A stretch of DNA of 64,000 nt. Source: Alphaproteobacteria bacterium. GTDB taxonomy: Bacteria > Pseudomonadota > Alphaproteobacteria > Micavibrionales > Micavibrionaceae. The notes beneath the pieces are model-generated. The model did not search any database. It worked only from the letters and a program-made list of their open reading frames with translations, and had not been told where the DNA came from. The DNA is taken from assembly GCA_002690045.1 (NCBI GenBank), contig NZDE01000008.1, forward strand, positions 105,213-169,212, written 5' to 3'. The position numbers and the translations under genes were made by a program. Below are positions 15,651-24,561 of this stretch, piece after piece; position 1 is the stretch's first letter; each line of letters begins with the position of its first letter.

Positions 15651-16568
15651 ATGGACCAAGATGATAAAGCAACAAATAAGCGTGGTTTAGGGCGTGGCCT
15701 TTCAGCCTTGTTCGAAGACGAAGAGGGCATATACCCACAGGCAGACGAATTCGGTCACACACCGGGCTTAACACGCATGGAATTGCCAATCGAACAACTT
15801 AACCCTGGTCAGTTTCAGCCGCGTAAAACATTTGATCAAGACGCCCTTAAACAATTAGCGGAGTCTGTATCTACACACGGCATTTTACAGCCTATTTTAG
15901 TACGCCAACTAAACGACAATGGCGATTCTTATGAGATTATAGCCGGTGAACGCCGCTGGCGCGCTGCACAACTCGCGCAATTACATGAAGTGCCCGTCAT
16001 ATTGGCACAAATGAATGACGAAGAAGCTTTAGAGATTGCCCTTATTGAAAATTTACAGCGTGAAGACCTAAATGCGCTTGAAGAAGCTGAAGGTTATCAG
16101 CGTCTTATTGACCAGTTTGGCCACACACAAGGCAAATTAGCAGCCGTAATCGGCAAAAGCCGCTCACATATCGCCAATACATTACGCCTACTTACATTAC
16201 CAGAAAATGTACAAGCTTTCGTTAATGATGGTAGCCTAAGCGCAGGTCATGCGCGCGCCCTTATTACCGCTGAAAACCCGATAGAGCTCGCAAAAAAAGT
16301 GGTTAATCAAGGGCTTTCTGTGCGTGAGACAGAGCGCCTTGCCAAAGAAACCAAAACAAATTACACAACAAGCGAAGACAAGCTATCTCAAGCCAAGAAA
16401 GCGTCTAAATCAGCAGACACACTCGCTTTAGAAGAAGAATTAAGCAATAAGTTGGGCCTAGAAGTAAAGATTGACCTTAAAGGCAGCCAAAGCGGCGAAT
16501 TAAAAATTCGCTTCAAAGATTACGACCAACTCGATGATGTCATACACCGTCTTTCACAGGCCGCTTAA
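15651..16568 (+). CDS. parB: Chromosome partitioning protein ParB
   Basis: CTP-dependent clamp that loads at parS and spreads. The 305-aa protein has an N-terminal ParA-interacting motif RGLGRGLSALFED (about 10-22), the CTP-binding ParB/Srx fold with IEQLNPGQFQPRKTF and AGERRWRAA, a helix-turn-helix around QGKLAAVIGKSRSHIANTLR, and a C-terminal dimerisation domain ending in DDVIHRLSQAA. Its targets are the three perfect parS sites upstream. The next ORF starts 1 bp after the stop. Confidence 0.96.
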   Translation: MDQDDKATNKRGLGRGLSALFEDEEGIYPQADEFGHTPGLTRMELPIEQLNPGQFQPRKTFDQDALKQLAESVSTHGILQPILVRQLNDNGDSYEIIAGERRWRAAQLAQLHEVPVILAQMNDEEALEIALIENLQREDLNALEEAEGYQRLIDQFGHTQGKLAAVIGKSRSHIANTLRLLTLPENVQAFVNDGSLSAGHARALITAENPIELAKKVVNQGLSVRETERLAKETKTNYTTSEDKLSQAKKASKSADTLALEEELSNKLGLEVKIDLKGSQSGELKIRFKDYDQLDDVIHRLSQAA

Positions 16569-16569
16569 A

Positions 16570-17082
16570 ATGAGTGTCACGAGAAACGCATCTTCCCTAG
16601 CCGCCAGCTTGCGCCAAAGCAACGCAAAAGCGTCCATTAAAGATATTATATACGATATCCTTAATGTGCATAATTACAGCATGAAAACCCGTACAATAAT
16701 TGCCCGATGCGTTTATGGATCTGGTTTTACAGCCGCGCTAGCGATTAACACAGCAGGCAATATTCTAACTCTGCCACAATTTTCTTTACGCGCAGACAAC
16801 TTCGGCTTAATAGCGGCCATCGCACCATGGCTATTTGGGCTCTATGTCTGGGATAAACACCTTCGCCACAGCATTATAAGCCGCAAAAAACCAAACATAA
16901 TGGATCGTTTTTTGTTTTTAAGCATAGTGCCAATACTGCTTATCCTCGACACACCACTTACCACCCTGCAAAATAACATCCTTACCCTTGCAGCATTCAG
17001 CTTAGCGGCACTATTTTTTAGCCCCCTGCGTAAACGCCGCAGCTATTATACAAAAAAACATATTGACAAAAGAACAAAATAA
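16570..17082 (+). CDS. Membrane protein of unknown function
   Basis: 170-aa protein with three or four hydrophobic segments (about 45-63, 73-88, 113-128 and 131-147) and a basic tail ending KKHIDKRTK. The start ATG at 16570 follows the parB stop directly, suggesting cotranscription; an earlier in-frame start at 16534 would overlap parB. A hairpin terminator follows, ending the parAB transcript. No domain recognised, and no known link to segregation. Confidence 0.62.
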   Translation: MSVTRNASSLAASLRQSNAKASIKDIIYDILNVHNYSMKTRTIIARCVYGSGFTAALAINTAGNILTLPQFSLRADNFGLIAAIAPWLFGLYVWDKHLRHSIISRKKPNIMDRFLFLSIVPILLILDTPLTTLQNNILTLAAFSLAALFFSPLRKRRSYYTKKHIDKRTK

Positions 17083-17118
17083 GAACATTATAACCTCATA
17101 AACACCACAACTGTATAT

Positions 17119-17150
17119 ACCGCATGGCGTGAACGGCTATGCGGTTTTTT
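17119..17150 (+). terminator. Intrinsic terminator at the end of the parAB transcript
   Basis: ACCGCAT (17119-17125) / ATGCGGT (17139-17145) with a 13-nt loop and a T-rich tail beginning at 17145. Confidence 0.78.
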
Positions 17151-17188
17151 CTTTTTACAGCAAATTTTCCAACAGAAAGGATCCTAAC

Positions 17189-17527
17189 ATGGCTTCATTA
17201 TTACCTGAAGATGCCAACGGCAACCCAATTCCCGCGTTAACATTTAAAGATAGCGGCGCACATAAAGTTAATATCGACACCGTTACAAGCGCGCGCAACA
17301 CGGGCGCTTTTAGTACAAAAACAGATGTCATTAGTATTTACAGTACAGAAGATTGTTTTGTGAAAATCGGTACAAGTAGCGTTACCGCAACGACAAGCGA
17401 CCATTTTATACCCGCGGGCATATATCTCGATATTGCGATCGGCCCAAATGCAGATACACAAAACGCGTATATGGCCATAATCGCCGCAAATGCCAGTGGT
17501 ACTGTTTATATATCCGAGAAAGAGTAA
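17189..17527 (+). CDS. Small protein resembling phage structural accessory proteins
   Basis: 112-aa protein starting MASLLPEDANG, with AAGGA 7 nt upstream of the ATG; an in-frame ATG at 17129 lies in the terminator loop and is rejected. The protein is Ser/Thr/Ala-rich and beta-strand-like, with a core of STEDCFVKIGTSS, then IPAGIYLDIAIG and a Gly-Thr-VYISE ending. This pattern recalls small virion accessory proteins of tailed phages (decoration or fibre type). That is a resemblance from memory, not a firm assignment. No other phage genes are nearby, so it would be a domesticated or orphan gene. It converges on recR. Confidence 0.5.
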   Translation: MASLLPEDANGNPIPALTFKDSGAHKVNIDTVTSARNTGAFSTKTDVISIYSTEDCFVKIGTSSVTATTSDHFIPAGIYLDIAIGPNADTQNAYMAIIAANASGTVYISEKE

Positions 17528-17536
17528 GCGGAAGGT

Positions 17537-18142
17537 TTATAAGGCCGCACGTGACTTTAAGGCGGTTGAGATAGTACCTTCATCTAGGTAATCTAGCTCA
17601 CCGCCAACTGGCACGCCATGCGCAAGGCGCGTAATATTGATATGCCCATAAAACGCATGAATTTCATCCGCCAAATAATGTGCCGTGGTTTGCCCATTCA
17701 CCGTAGCGCCCATAGCCAAGATAACTTCGCTATATGCGCCATCTTTAAGACGCGATAACAACGCATCAATGCGCAAATCTTCGGGCGAAACACCATCTAA
17801 AGGCGAGAGCACACCGCCAAGCACATGATATTGCCCATTATAACTTTGCGTGCGTTCAACCGCCCAAATATCGGACACACCCTCCACCACACATAACACA
17901 TCCCGTCCACGTTTAGGCTCTGTACATATTCTGCATGGGGCTTGTTCATCCAAATTACCGCATATAGCGCATTCTGTAATGCTATCACGCGCATGTTCCA
18001 ATGCACCGACCAGACCCGTAAGCGCACTATCTTTATTCAGCAATAAATGCAGTGCCGCGCGGCGCGCACTGCGGCGACCAAAACCAGGCAACGCCGATAA
18101 ATGTTTAACCAAACTTTCTAATGCTGATAACTCTTTTGCCAT
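17537..18142 (-). CDS. recR: Recombination mediator RecR
   Basis: Ring-forming DNA clamp of the RecFOR pathway that helps load RecA on gapped DNA. The 201-aa protein has the N-terminal helix-hairpin-helix (LSALPGFGRRSARRAA), the zinc finger CAICGN–CRIC at about 70-85, and the Toprim domain LCVVEGVSDIWAVE, with a C-terminal GELDYLDEGT block. I use ATG 18142; the upstream in-frame start at 18208 would run into the neighbouring gene. It lies downstream of the flavin reductase with 14 bp between. Confidence 0.95.
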   Translation of the reverse strand: MAKELSALESLVKHLSALPGFGRRSARRAALHLLLNKDSALTGLVGALEHARDSITECAICGNLDEQAPCRICTEPKRGRDVLCVVEGVSDIWAVERTQSYNGQYHVLGGVLSPLDGVSPEDLRIDALLSRLKDGAYSEVILAMGATVNGQTTAHYLADEIHAFYGHINITRLAHGVPVGGELDYLDEGTISTALKSRAAL

Positions 18143-18156
18143 TATAAGCCGCGCAT

Positions 18157-18897
18157 CTACCCGCTTTTTTGTTGTTTTAAAAACTGCTGAACATTTGCTT
18201 TGTCCCAATGGATCAAATCTTCATTAGCATGATTATCTAACGCATAATCATGAATGTCCATAACCATTGCAGGCGGCCCAGCAATATATAGACGTTTATC
18301 TTTGAAAGATACGCCACGTGCTATCAACAAATCCTTTAGCGTCCCAGAGTGAATCGCTTCGTTTACATTATGTTCAACCACAAAATGCACATGTAAACGA
18401 CCGATTCGACTCTTAAAGCTAGCCACCTCATCACGCATATATAACTCTTCGGCCTCACGTGCCGCGATAAACACATCGACATTGCGCACATCAGAAGGCT
18501 CAACCAGTAAAGTTGATAAAATAGCTCGTATCGGCGCGTAACCTGTACCGCCCGCCATGAGCACTAAATCCCGCTGACAATCACGCGTATATAACATTTC
18601 CCCCTGCGGCGCCGACAACCAAACATTCTGCTCACCCCCGCCTTGGCATACCATATCACGTAATGCCGCGCAAAAACCTGCACCATGATCGCGTATATGG
18701 AATTCCAAAATATCATCGCTTGGCGTTGACGCTATTGAATATGCGCGCGCATCCTGCCCCTCAGCATTTAAACTAATAAAGCAATATTGCCCCGCAGTAA
18801 AAAGATATGGCTTTGACGGGCAAAGGCGCAGCGCGAATATCTGTCCCCCCAGACATTCGACACTAATGATTTTCGCCCTAAACGTAAAATCACTCAT
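18157..18897 (-). CDS. NAD(P)H-dependent flavin reductase-like oxidoreductase
   Basis: 246-aa member of the ferredoxin-reductase-type FAD/NAD(P) family. It moves electrons from NAD(P)H to FAD and on to an unknown acceptor. It has a FAD-binding barrel with RAYSIAS (about 52-58), the nucleotide site MAGGTGYAPIRA (about 125-136) and a C-terminal AGPPAMV loop. There is no N-terminal 2Fe-2S domain, so it resembles Fre-like reductases or the reductase part of multicomponent oxygenases. ATG 18897 overlaps the lolA stop by 8 bases, indicating coupled translation. Confidence 0.8.
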   Translation of the reverse strand: MSDFTFRAKIISVECLGGQIFALRLCPSKPYLFTAGQYCFISLNAEGQDARAYSIASTPSDDILEFHIRDHGAGFCAALRDMVCQGGGEQNVWLSAPQGEMLYTRDCQRDLVLMAGGTGYAPIRAILSTLLVEPSDVRNVDVFIAAREAEELYMRDEVASFKSRIGRLHVHFVVEHNVNEAIHSGTLKDLLIARGVSFKDKRLYIAGPPAMVMDIHDYALDNHANEDLIHWDKANVQQFLKQQKSG

Positions 18898-19513
18898 TAT
18901 AGCTACGCACCTTTTTAGGATCGATGTAGAAGAACAGATCACGGGTAAACACGGGATTCTCATTCACATTACTTAACTCGACTTCCGTTATATTGCCAAG
19001 CGAGTCGATCACGCGCCATTTCCTTAGGTCAAACGATCCTTCATCAAAACCTAAAATAAGCTCCCCTGCACCAGGGTCATCGCTTTGCGTCAACGTAATT
19101 TGTAGCAAACCCGCCGCCCTCATAATGCGTGTTACAGCAATATCACCCGACAAACGAATATCATCGCGTAGCAAGAAATCTGCTAAAGTTGATCCGATCG
19201 GGGCATTACTTTGTTCTTCGAGTTCGGCGTCATAGAAATAAATAAAGCGCCCATCCGCAACGATAAAATCTTCGATTGGCGGCGCGAAATCAAAACGTAA
19301 CTTCCCTGGGCGGTTAAGATAGAACGTCCCTGTTAAGCTTTGCCCATTTGTCGTGGTCATCGTAAAATCAGCCTGCACTTTGGTAAGGCTGTTCAACGCA
19401 TGCTGAGCCTGCAAGACATCCTTCGGTAGGTTAGCATCTACTGCAGCGCCCCCTTGCTCAGGCAATTGAACCAACAATAAAGTCGTTATGATAAGATACA
19501 AAAAACGACGCAT
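18890..19513 (-). CDS. lolA: Outer-membrane lipoprotein carrier LolA
   Basis: Periplasmic chaperone that takes lipoproteins from LolCDE to the outer membrane. The 207-aa protein starts MRRFLYLIITTLLLV with a signal peptide to about residue 23. The mature part has LNSLTKVQADFTMTT, GTFYLNRPGKLRFDF, and FIVADGRFIYFYD, the family's beta-sheet core. AGAGG 7 nt before ATG 19513 fixes the start. It is first in a three-gene run lolA–flavin reductase–recR. In alphaproteobacteria lolA often lies next to ftsK; here it is about 7 kb away. Confidence 0.93.
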   Translation of the reverse strand: MRRFLYLIITTLLLVQLPEQGGAAVDANLPKDVLQAQHALNSLTKVQADFTMTTTNGQSLTGTFYLNRPGKLRFDFAPPIEDFIVADGRFIYFYDAELEEQSNAPIGSTLADFLLRDDIRLSGDIAVTRIMRAAGLLQITLTQSDDPGAGELILGFDEGSFDLRKWRVIDSLGNITEVELSNVNENPVFTRDLFFYIDPKKVRSYNE

Positions 19514-19720
19514 AAAAGCCTCTTTGCTATGATGATTAAAACACAAACACTACTAGCTTATATAGGTAAAACAAACGCCAACACAAGCCTGATTGCCAGA
19601 AAACGTTATTTTACAGCGGATTCTTTTGCGATTCATGCCCCAAAAAGGTTGAGGTTAACGCAGCGCCATGCTATTCAGAATCTTGGTGTAAATTCAAACT
19701 TTTCTAAAGATACAAAAGTC

Positions 19721-20272
19721 ATGCAAAGAACATATAAACTGCCTATATTCTTATCCGCCCTATTTCTTGCCTCCGGCCTTACTGGTTGTAGCATTCTTGA
19801 AAAAGGCGAAGCAAAATACCCAACAGGTTATGACCGCGCTGTCACAGGTGATGATAATATTTACGAAGAGCCAGAAGGCATTTTCGGCGGCAATGGATTA
19901 AACCTCTTTGGTGGCGACGATGACAAAGAAAAGCGCCAAGGCATTGCGATAGGCGTAAATAGCTATCTGTGGCGCGCAGCGCTTGATACCGTATCCTTCA
20001 TGCCACTCGCGAGTGTCGACCCATTTGGCGGCGTGATTATTTCAGACTGGTATGTACCAGAAACAGCACAAAATGAACGCCTAAAACTCAACGTCTTTAT
20101 CCTAAGCGAACAACTTAAGGCTGATGGCATTCGCGTCCGTGTCTTCCGTCAAGTTCGCACGGCTCAGGGCTGGGCGGACACAAAAGTTACAGACGACACA
20201 GCACGCAAAATGGAAGACGCCGTATTAACGCGCGCCCGCCAATTGCGCGTAGCTGATGGCGGCGGCGAATAA
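19721..20272 (+). CDS. DUF3576 family lipoprotein
   Basis: 183-aa lipoprotein: signal peptide MQRTYKLPIFLSALF, lipobox LTGC at about residues 22-25, then a linker with Gly and Asp runs, and the DUF3576 core with GIAIGVNSYLWRAALDTVSFMPL, VDPFGGVIISDWY and RLKLNVFILS. The family is alphaproteobacterial, commonly upstream of leuS and lptE as here, so a link to envelope assembly is plausible, but no activity is known. ATG 19721 is chosen because it creates the lipoprotein signal; the open frame extends back to 19529 without a better start. Confidence 0.85.
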   Translation: MQRTYKLPIFLSALFLASGLTGCSILEKGEAKYPTGYDRAVTGDDNIYEEPEGIFGGNGLNLFGGDDDKEKRQGIAIGVNSYLWRAALDTVSFMPLASVDPFGGVIISDWYVPETAQNERLKLNVFILSEQLKADGIRVRVFRQVRTAQGWADTKVTDDTARKMEDAVLTRARQLRVADGGGE

Positions 20273-20319
20273 AATTCAACAATATACACGGCAATAGAGA
20301 ACAATTTAGGTAAACCCAA

Positions 20320-22893
20320 ATGACCCGTTATAATATTCAGGAAACTGAAAAGACATGGCAAAGCGAATGGGCGAAAAACAACGCCTTCAAAGCTGAAGAT
20401 CACGTCTCTGGCAAAGAGAAATATTACGTACTCGAAATGTTTCCTTACCCATCTGGTAAAATTCATGTCGGCCATGTTCGTAACTATACACTCGGTGATG
20501 TTGTGGCGCGCTTCCGTAAAGCCGAAGGATACAACGTCATTCATCCAATGGGTTGGGATGCCTTTGGCTTGCCTGCTGAAAATGCCGCAATTGAAAACGG
20601 CCGCCACCCCGCGGAATGGACCTATGAAAACATCGCTGTTATGCGCGAACAGCTAAAGGCCATGGGTATTTCATTTGATTGGGATCGTGAAGTAGCCACC
20701 TGTTCACCAGATTATTACCGTCATGAACAAAAAATGTTCCTAGACTTTTACAAGAACGGGCTTGCTTACCGTAAAGAATCTGTCGTCAACTGGGATCCTG
20801 TTGAGAACACAGTTCTTGCCAACGAACAAGTGGTTGATGGCTGTGGCTGGCGCTCTGGCGCACCGGTTGAACGCCGCACATTGAACCAATGGTTCTTAAA
20901 AATTTCAGAATATGCCGATGATTTATTATCCGCGCTTGATGAGCTACAAGGCTGGCCTGAAAAAGTCCGCATCATGCAAGATAACTGGATCGGCAAATCA
21001 CAAGGTCTGGAGTTTAACTGGGATATTAACGGCTATGAGCAAGACTTAACCGTCTATACCACACGCCCAGACACTATTTTTGGCGCATCTTTTGTGGCCA
21101 TTGCACCAGACCACCCATTATCAAAAACATTAGCTGGCGAAAAAGACGGCTTTGCTGAATTTATAAAACAATGCGAAGCGCTTGGGACATCCGAAGCGGC
21201 CATTGAGAAAGCCGATAAACTTGGCTTTGATACAGGCTATACCGTTAATCACCCATTCATTGCCGGTAAAACCTTGCCGCTTTATATTGCTAATTTCATC
21301 TTAATGGATTACGGCACAGGCGCAATTTTCGGTGTACCTGCCCATGATCAACGCGACTTTGAGTTCGCCCTAAAATATGGCCTTGAAATCAAACCCGTTG
21401 TCATCCCTGAAGGTGAAGATGCTGCAAGCTTTGAGGTCGAAGACAAGGCCTATAGCGGTGAAGGTAAACTCGCCAATTCAGATTTCCTTGATGGTTTAGA
21501 GATTGAAGCTGCAAAGGCGGAAGTCATTAAGCGTATCGAGGCCATGGACAAAGGCCAAGGTAAAACACAATATCGCATTCGTGACTGGGGCGTATCGCGT
21601 CAGCGTTACTGGGGCTGTCCAATCCCAATGATCCATTGTGCGGATTGCGGGATTGTCCCAGTGCCGGAAGATCAACTCCCTGTAGAGCTGCCTGAAGACG
21701 TCACATTTGATAAACCCGGCAGCCCGCTAGCCAACCACCCTACATGGAAAAACACAACATGTCCTGAATGTGGTAAAGACGCACTGCGTGAAACCGATAC
21801 ATTTGACACATTCTTTGAATCAAGCTGGTATTTCGCCCGTTATTGCGATTCCAAAAACGCAGATAAAGGCTTCGCTAAAGATAAAGCAGATTACTGGTTG
21901 CCTGTTGACCAATATATTGGCGGCGTTGAACATGCGGTAATGCATTTGCTCTATGCGCGTTTCTTCATGCGCGCTTTATCTGCTTGTGGCTATTCCGATG
22001 TGAAAGAGCCATTTAAGGCGCTTTACACACAAGGCATGGTCAACCACGCCACATATAAAGACGCTGATGGAAAATGGGTCTTCCCAAAAGATGTGATTAA
22101 GCAAGATGATGGCAAATTCACCCATGCCGAAACAGGTAAGGCTGTTACACAAGGCGCGGTCATCAAAATGTCAAAGTCGAAAAAGAACGTCATTGACCCG
22201 CAAGAAATCATGGATAGTTATGGCGCAGATGCCGCGCGCTTATTCATTTTGTCAGACTCTCCGCCTGACCGTGACCTTGAATGGTCAGAAGCAGGGCTTG
22301 AAGGTGCATGGCGTTTCATCAATAAATTCTACGCCACTGTACAAGATTTTGTTGAAGCGCGGCATAACCTTGATGCAAATGCACCAACAGGACTCTCGGA
22401 TGACTCGAAAACGCTTCGCGGCTTAACACATAAGACCGCGGCCGAAGTCAAAGCAGACTTCCAGAACTTCCACATGAACAAAGCCGTTGCGCGCTGCCGT
22501 GAACTGTATAATGCGCTTGGCAAATTTAAACCGAAAAACGATGGTGATCAATGGGCATATAAAGAAGGGCTAGAGTATCTCACCCGCATCATGAACCCAA
22601 TGATCCCACATGTAACGGAGCAACTTTGGCAAGATTTAGGCCATAACGATAAACTATATACAACAGACTGGCCTGAAACAGATAAGTCCTTAATTGTTGA
22701 TGATAAGGTAAATATCGCCATTCAGGTTAACGGCAAATTACGCGCAACACTGCAAATGCCCAAAGACATTGAAAAGCAAGCCGCCGAGGAACAGGCCTTG
22801 AACGAGCCTGCAGTTCAGCGCGCGATAGAAGGCAAAACCGTGCGTAAAGTCATTGTTGTTCCTGGTCGTGTCGTTAATGTTGTCGTAGGTTAA
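20320..22893 (+). CDS. leuS: Leucyl-tRNA synthetase
   Basis: Class I aminoacyl-tRNA synthetase that charges tRNA-Leu. The 857-aa length is typical. The HIGH region is YPSGKIHVGHVRNYT at about 43-57, followed by the CP1 editing domain with TTRPDTIFGA, and the KMSKS loop IKMSKSKKNVIDP at about 617-629. The tRNA anticodon-binding domain and the C-terminal VRKVIVVPGRVVN block close the protein. It is 47 bp after the DUF3576 gene and 13 bp before lptE; the leuS-lptE-holA order is common in alphaproteobacteria. Confidence 0.97.
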   Translation: MTRYNIQETEKTWQSEWAKNNAFKAEDHVSGKEKYYVLEMFPYPSGKIHVGHVRNYTLGDVVARFRKAEGYNVIHPMGWDAFGLPAENAAIENGRHPAEWTYENIAVMREQLKAMGISFDWDREVATCSPDYYRHEQKMFLDFYKNGLAYRKESVVNWDPVENTVLANEQVVDGCGWRSGAPVERRTLNQWFLKISEYADDLLSALDELQGWPEKVRIMQDNWIGKSQGLEFNWDINGYEQDLTVYTTRPDTIFGASFVAIAPDHPLSKTLAGEKDGFAEFIKQCEALGTSEAAIEKADKLGFDTGYTVNHPFIAGKTLPLYIANFILMDYGTGAIFGVPAHDQRDFEFALKYGLEIKPVVIPEGEDAASFEVEDKAYSGEGKLANSDFLDGLEIEAAKAEVIKRIEAMDKGQGKTQYRIRDWGVSRQRYWGCPIPMIHCADCGIVPVPEDQLPVELPEDVTFDKPGSPLANHPTWKNTTCPECGKDALRETDTFDTFFESSWYFARYCDSKNADKGFAKDKADYWLPVDQYIGGVEHAVMHLLYARFFMRALSACGYSDVKEPFKALYTQGMVNHATYKDADGKWVFPKDVIKQDDGKFTHAETGKAVTQGAVIKMSKSKKNVIDPQEIMDSYGADAARLFILSDSPPDRDLEWSEAGLEGAWRFINKFYATVQDFVEARHNLDANAPTGLSDDSKTLRGLTHKTAAEVKADFQNFHMNKAVARCRELYNALGKFKPKNDGDQWAYKEGLEYLTRIMNPMIPHVTEQLWQDLGHNDKLYTTDWPETDKSLIVDDKVNIAIQVNGKLRATLQMPKDIEKQAAEEQALNEPAVQRAIEGKTVRKVIVVPGRVVNVVVG

Positions 22894-22906
22894 TAGAAGC
22901 AGAAAA

Positions 22907-23458
22907 ATGATGAAAAAAGTCAAAAAACAATATCAAATAAGAATCCAATTTTTGGGTATTTTTTCATCACTTCTTATGTTGTCAGGCTGTGGGTTTCAAC
23001 CGATTTACGGCAATTTGGCTACAGACGCCAAAACATCAAACATTGAAACACAGCTTAAACAAACTGAAATAGACCTTATTTCTGACCGTGAGGGCCAATA
23101 TTTGCGCAATCTATTAATTGACCAGCTGCATAATACTGGCGCGATTAGTCCAGCACTTTATAGGTTAAACGTTAGTAAAATCGATGAAACTCGTAAAGAT
23201 TTAGACCTTACGAAGGAATCCGATTCCACCATTGCGCAGCTTAGACTTAAAACTAATGTGAAGCTTGTACGCAAAAGCGATCAAGAAATTCTACTACAAA
23301 AAAACATATGGACGACAACAAGTTACAACATCTTAGAAAGCCAATTCACAACGCGCGTTTCTCGAAATGATGCACGTGAAAATGGCCTAAAAGAACTTGC
23401 CCGCCAGATTGAACAACAAGTTATTTTAGCGATCAGAAATCAAACGATAACAAAATAA
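22907..23458 (+). CDS. lptE: LPS-assembly lipoprotein LptE
   Basis: Outer-membrane lipoprotein that plugs LptD and helps insert lipopolysaccharide. The 183-aa protein has a signal peptide with the lipobox LSGCGFQPIYG at about 26-36, the family's signature start to the mature chain, and a two-layer fold with YLRNLLIDQL and STIAQLRLKTNVKLV. Two ATG codons (22907, 22910) are possible. It is in an operon between leuS and holA; holA starts 2 bp after its stop. Confidence 0.92.
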   Translation: MMKKVKKQYQIRIQFLGIFSSLLMLSGCGFQPIYGNLATDAKTSNIETQLKQTEIDLISDREGQYLRNLLIDQLHNTGAISPALYRLNVSKIDETRKDLDLTKESDSTIAQLRLKTNVKLVRKSDQEILLQKNIWTTTSYNILESQFTTRVSRNDARENGLKELARQIEQQVILAIRNQTITK

Positions 23459-23460
23459 AC

Positions 23461-24489
23461 ATGAAAATTGCTGCAAAGGACATTAATAATTTTGTGAAGT
23501 CCCCCGCGCCCAATGCACGGGTTATTTTACTCTATGGTCCTGAACGCGGCCTTCTTGCTGAACGCCTCGATATAATCGGCAAACAAATCTGCCCCGACCT
23601 TAATGATCCGTTCAATGTCACCAAGCTAGATGCCAGCCAAATCATCGAAGATCCCGCGCGCCTATCTGATGAAGCGCAATCTATTTCAATGATGGGTGGA
23701 AACCGCCTTATTATAATTCGTGACGCTGGGAACACCTTAACGAGCGCCTTAAAAGAATATCTCAAAAATCCATCCGCTGAAAACTTAGTCCTGATTGAAG
23801 GCGGCGATCTAGATGCGCGCTCTTCGCTTCGTTTATGCTGCGAGAAAGATAAAAATGCTGCAGCAATTCCATGCTATATGGAGAGCGAACGTGACATTGC
23901 CGGCACAATCCGTACAAAGCTCAATGAATATGGCCTAAAGCCTGATAATGACTGCGTTACATATCTTGCGGGCAACCTAACAGGTAACCGTAATTTTATG
24001 TATGCAGAGCTTGAAAAAATTGCCCTTTATGTCGGCGCTTTTGATGAAAAATTTGCTGCACCTTATGCCCTATCATTCGATGAAGTCCGTACAATCGTCA
24101 GCGACGGCGGCAATACAGATTTTGATGATTTAATTTTCGCTTTAGGTGATGGCCGCCGCGAAGATGCACTAAAAGCTTTCGACCGCCTAACGGCAGAAGG
24201 CGTTGTCACTATCGCCATTCAACGCGCGCTGCAACGTCATTTTCGCCGTTTATTGATTACCAAAGAGCGTGTGATGGCGGGCGAACAATTATTTGTCGCC
24301 GCAAAACAACTGAAACCACCACCATTTTTCAAAGTGCAAGATCAATTCTTCCGCCAAGTGCAAAACTGGTCAAAACCGCGTCTTGTTCAGGCCATTCAGC
24401 GCCTTAATGATATTGAAGCCAAATGTAAAACAACAGGTTATCAAGATATGACCTTAACCGCACAAACAATATTGGCTTTAGCACGTTAA
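23461..24489 (+). CDS. holA: DNA polymerase III delta subunit HolA
   Basis: Delta subunit of the clamp loader that opens the beta clamp. The 342-aa length fits. It has the N-terminal AAA+ fold with VILLYGPERGLLAERLDII, the RLSDEAQSISMMGGNRLIII segment, and a C-terminal helical collar domain (LQRHFRRLLI to TLTAQTILALAR). It starts 2 bp after lptE and ends the operon; an intrinsic terminator follows. Confidence 0.94.
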   Translation: MKIAAKDINNFVKSPAPNARVILLYGPERGLLAERLDIIGKQICPDLNDPFNVTKLDASQIIEDPARLSDEAQSISMMGGNRLIIIRDAGNTLTSALKEYLKNPSAENLVLIEGGDLDARSSLRLCCEKDKNAAAIPCYMESERDIAGTIRTKLNEYGLKPDNDCVTYLAGNLTGNRNFMYAELEKIALYVGAFDEKFAAPYALSFDEVRTIVSDGGNTDFDDLIFALGDGRREDALKAFDRLTAEGVVTIAIQRALQRHFRRLLITKERVMAGEQLFVAAKQLKPPPFFKVQDQFFRQVQNWSKPRLVQAIQRLNDIEAKCKTTGYQDMTLTAQTILALAR

Positions 24490-24507
24490 ATTTTAAGCAC
24501 CACGCAT

Positions 24508-24536
24508 AAAAAAACGCGCCTTATACTAGGCGCGTT
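24508..24536. terminator. Bidirectional terminator between holA and the FadL-type gene
   Basis: Inverted repeat AACGCGCCT (24513-24521) / AGGCGCGTT (24528-24536) with a 6-nt loop. A seven-A run on its left gives a T tail for the minus-strand gene; it may also stop the holA transcript. Confidence 0.8.
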
Positions 24537-24561
24537 TCATAAATAATCTTATTAAATCGAT

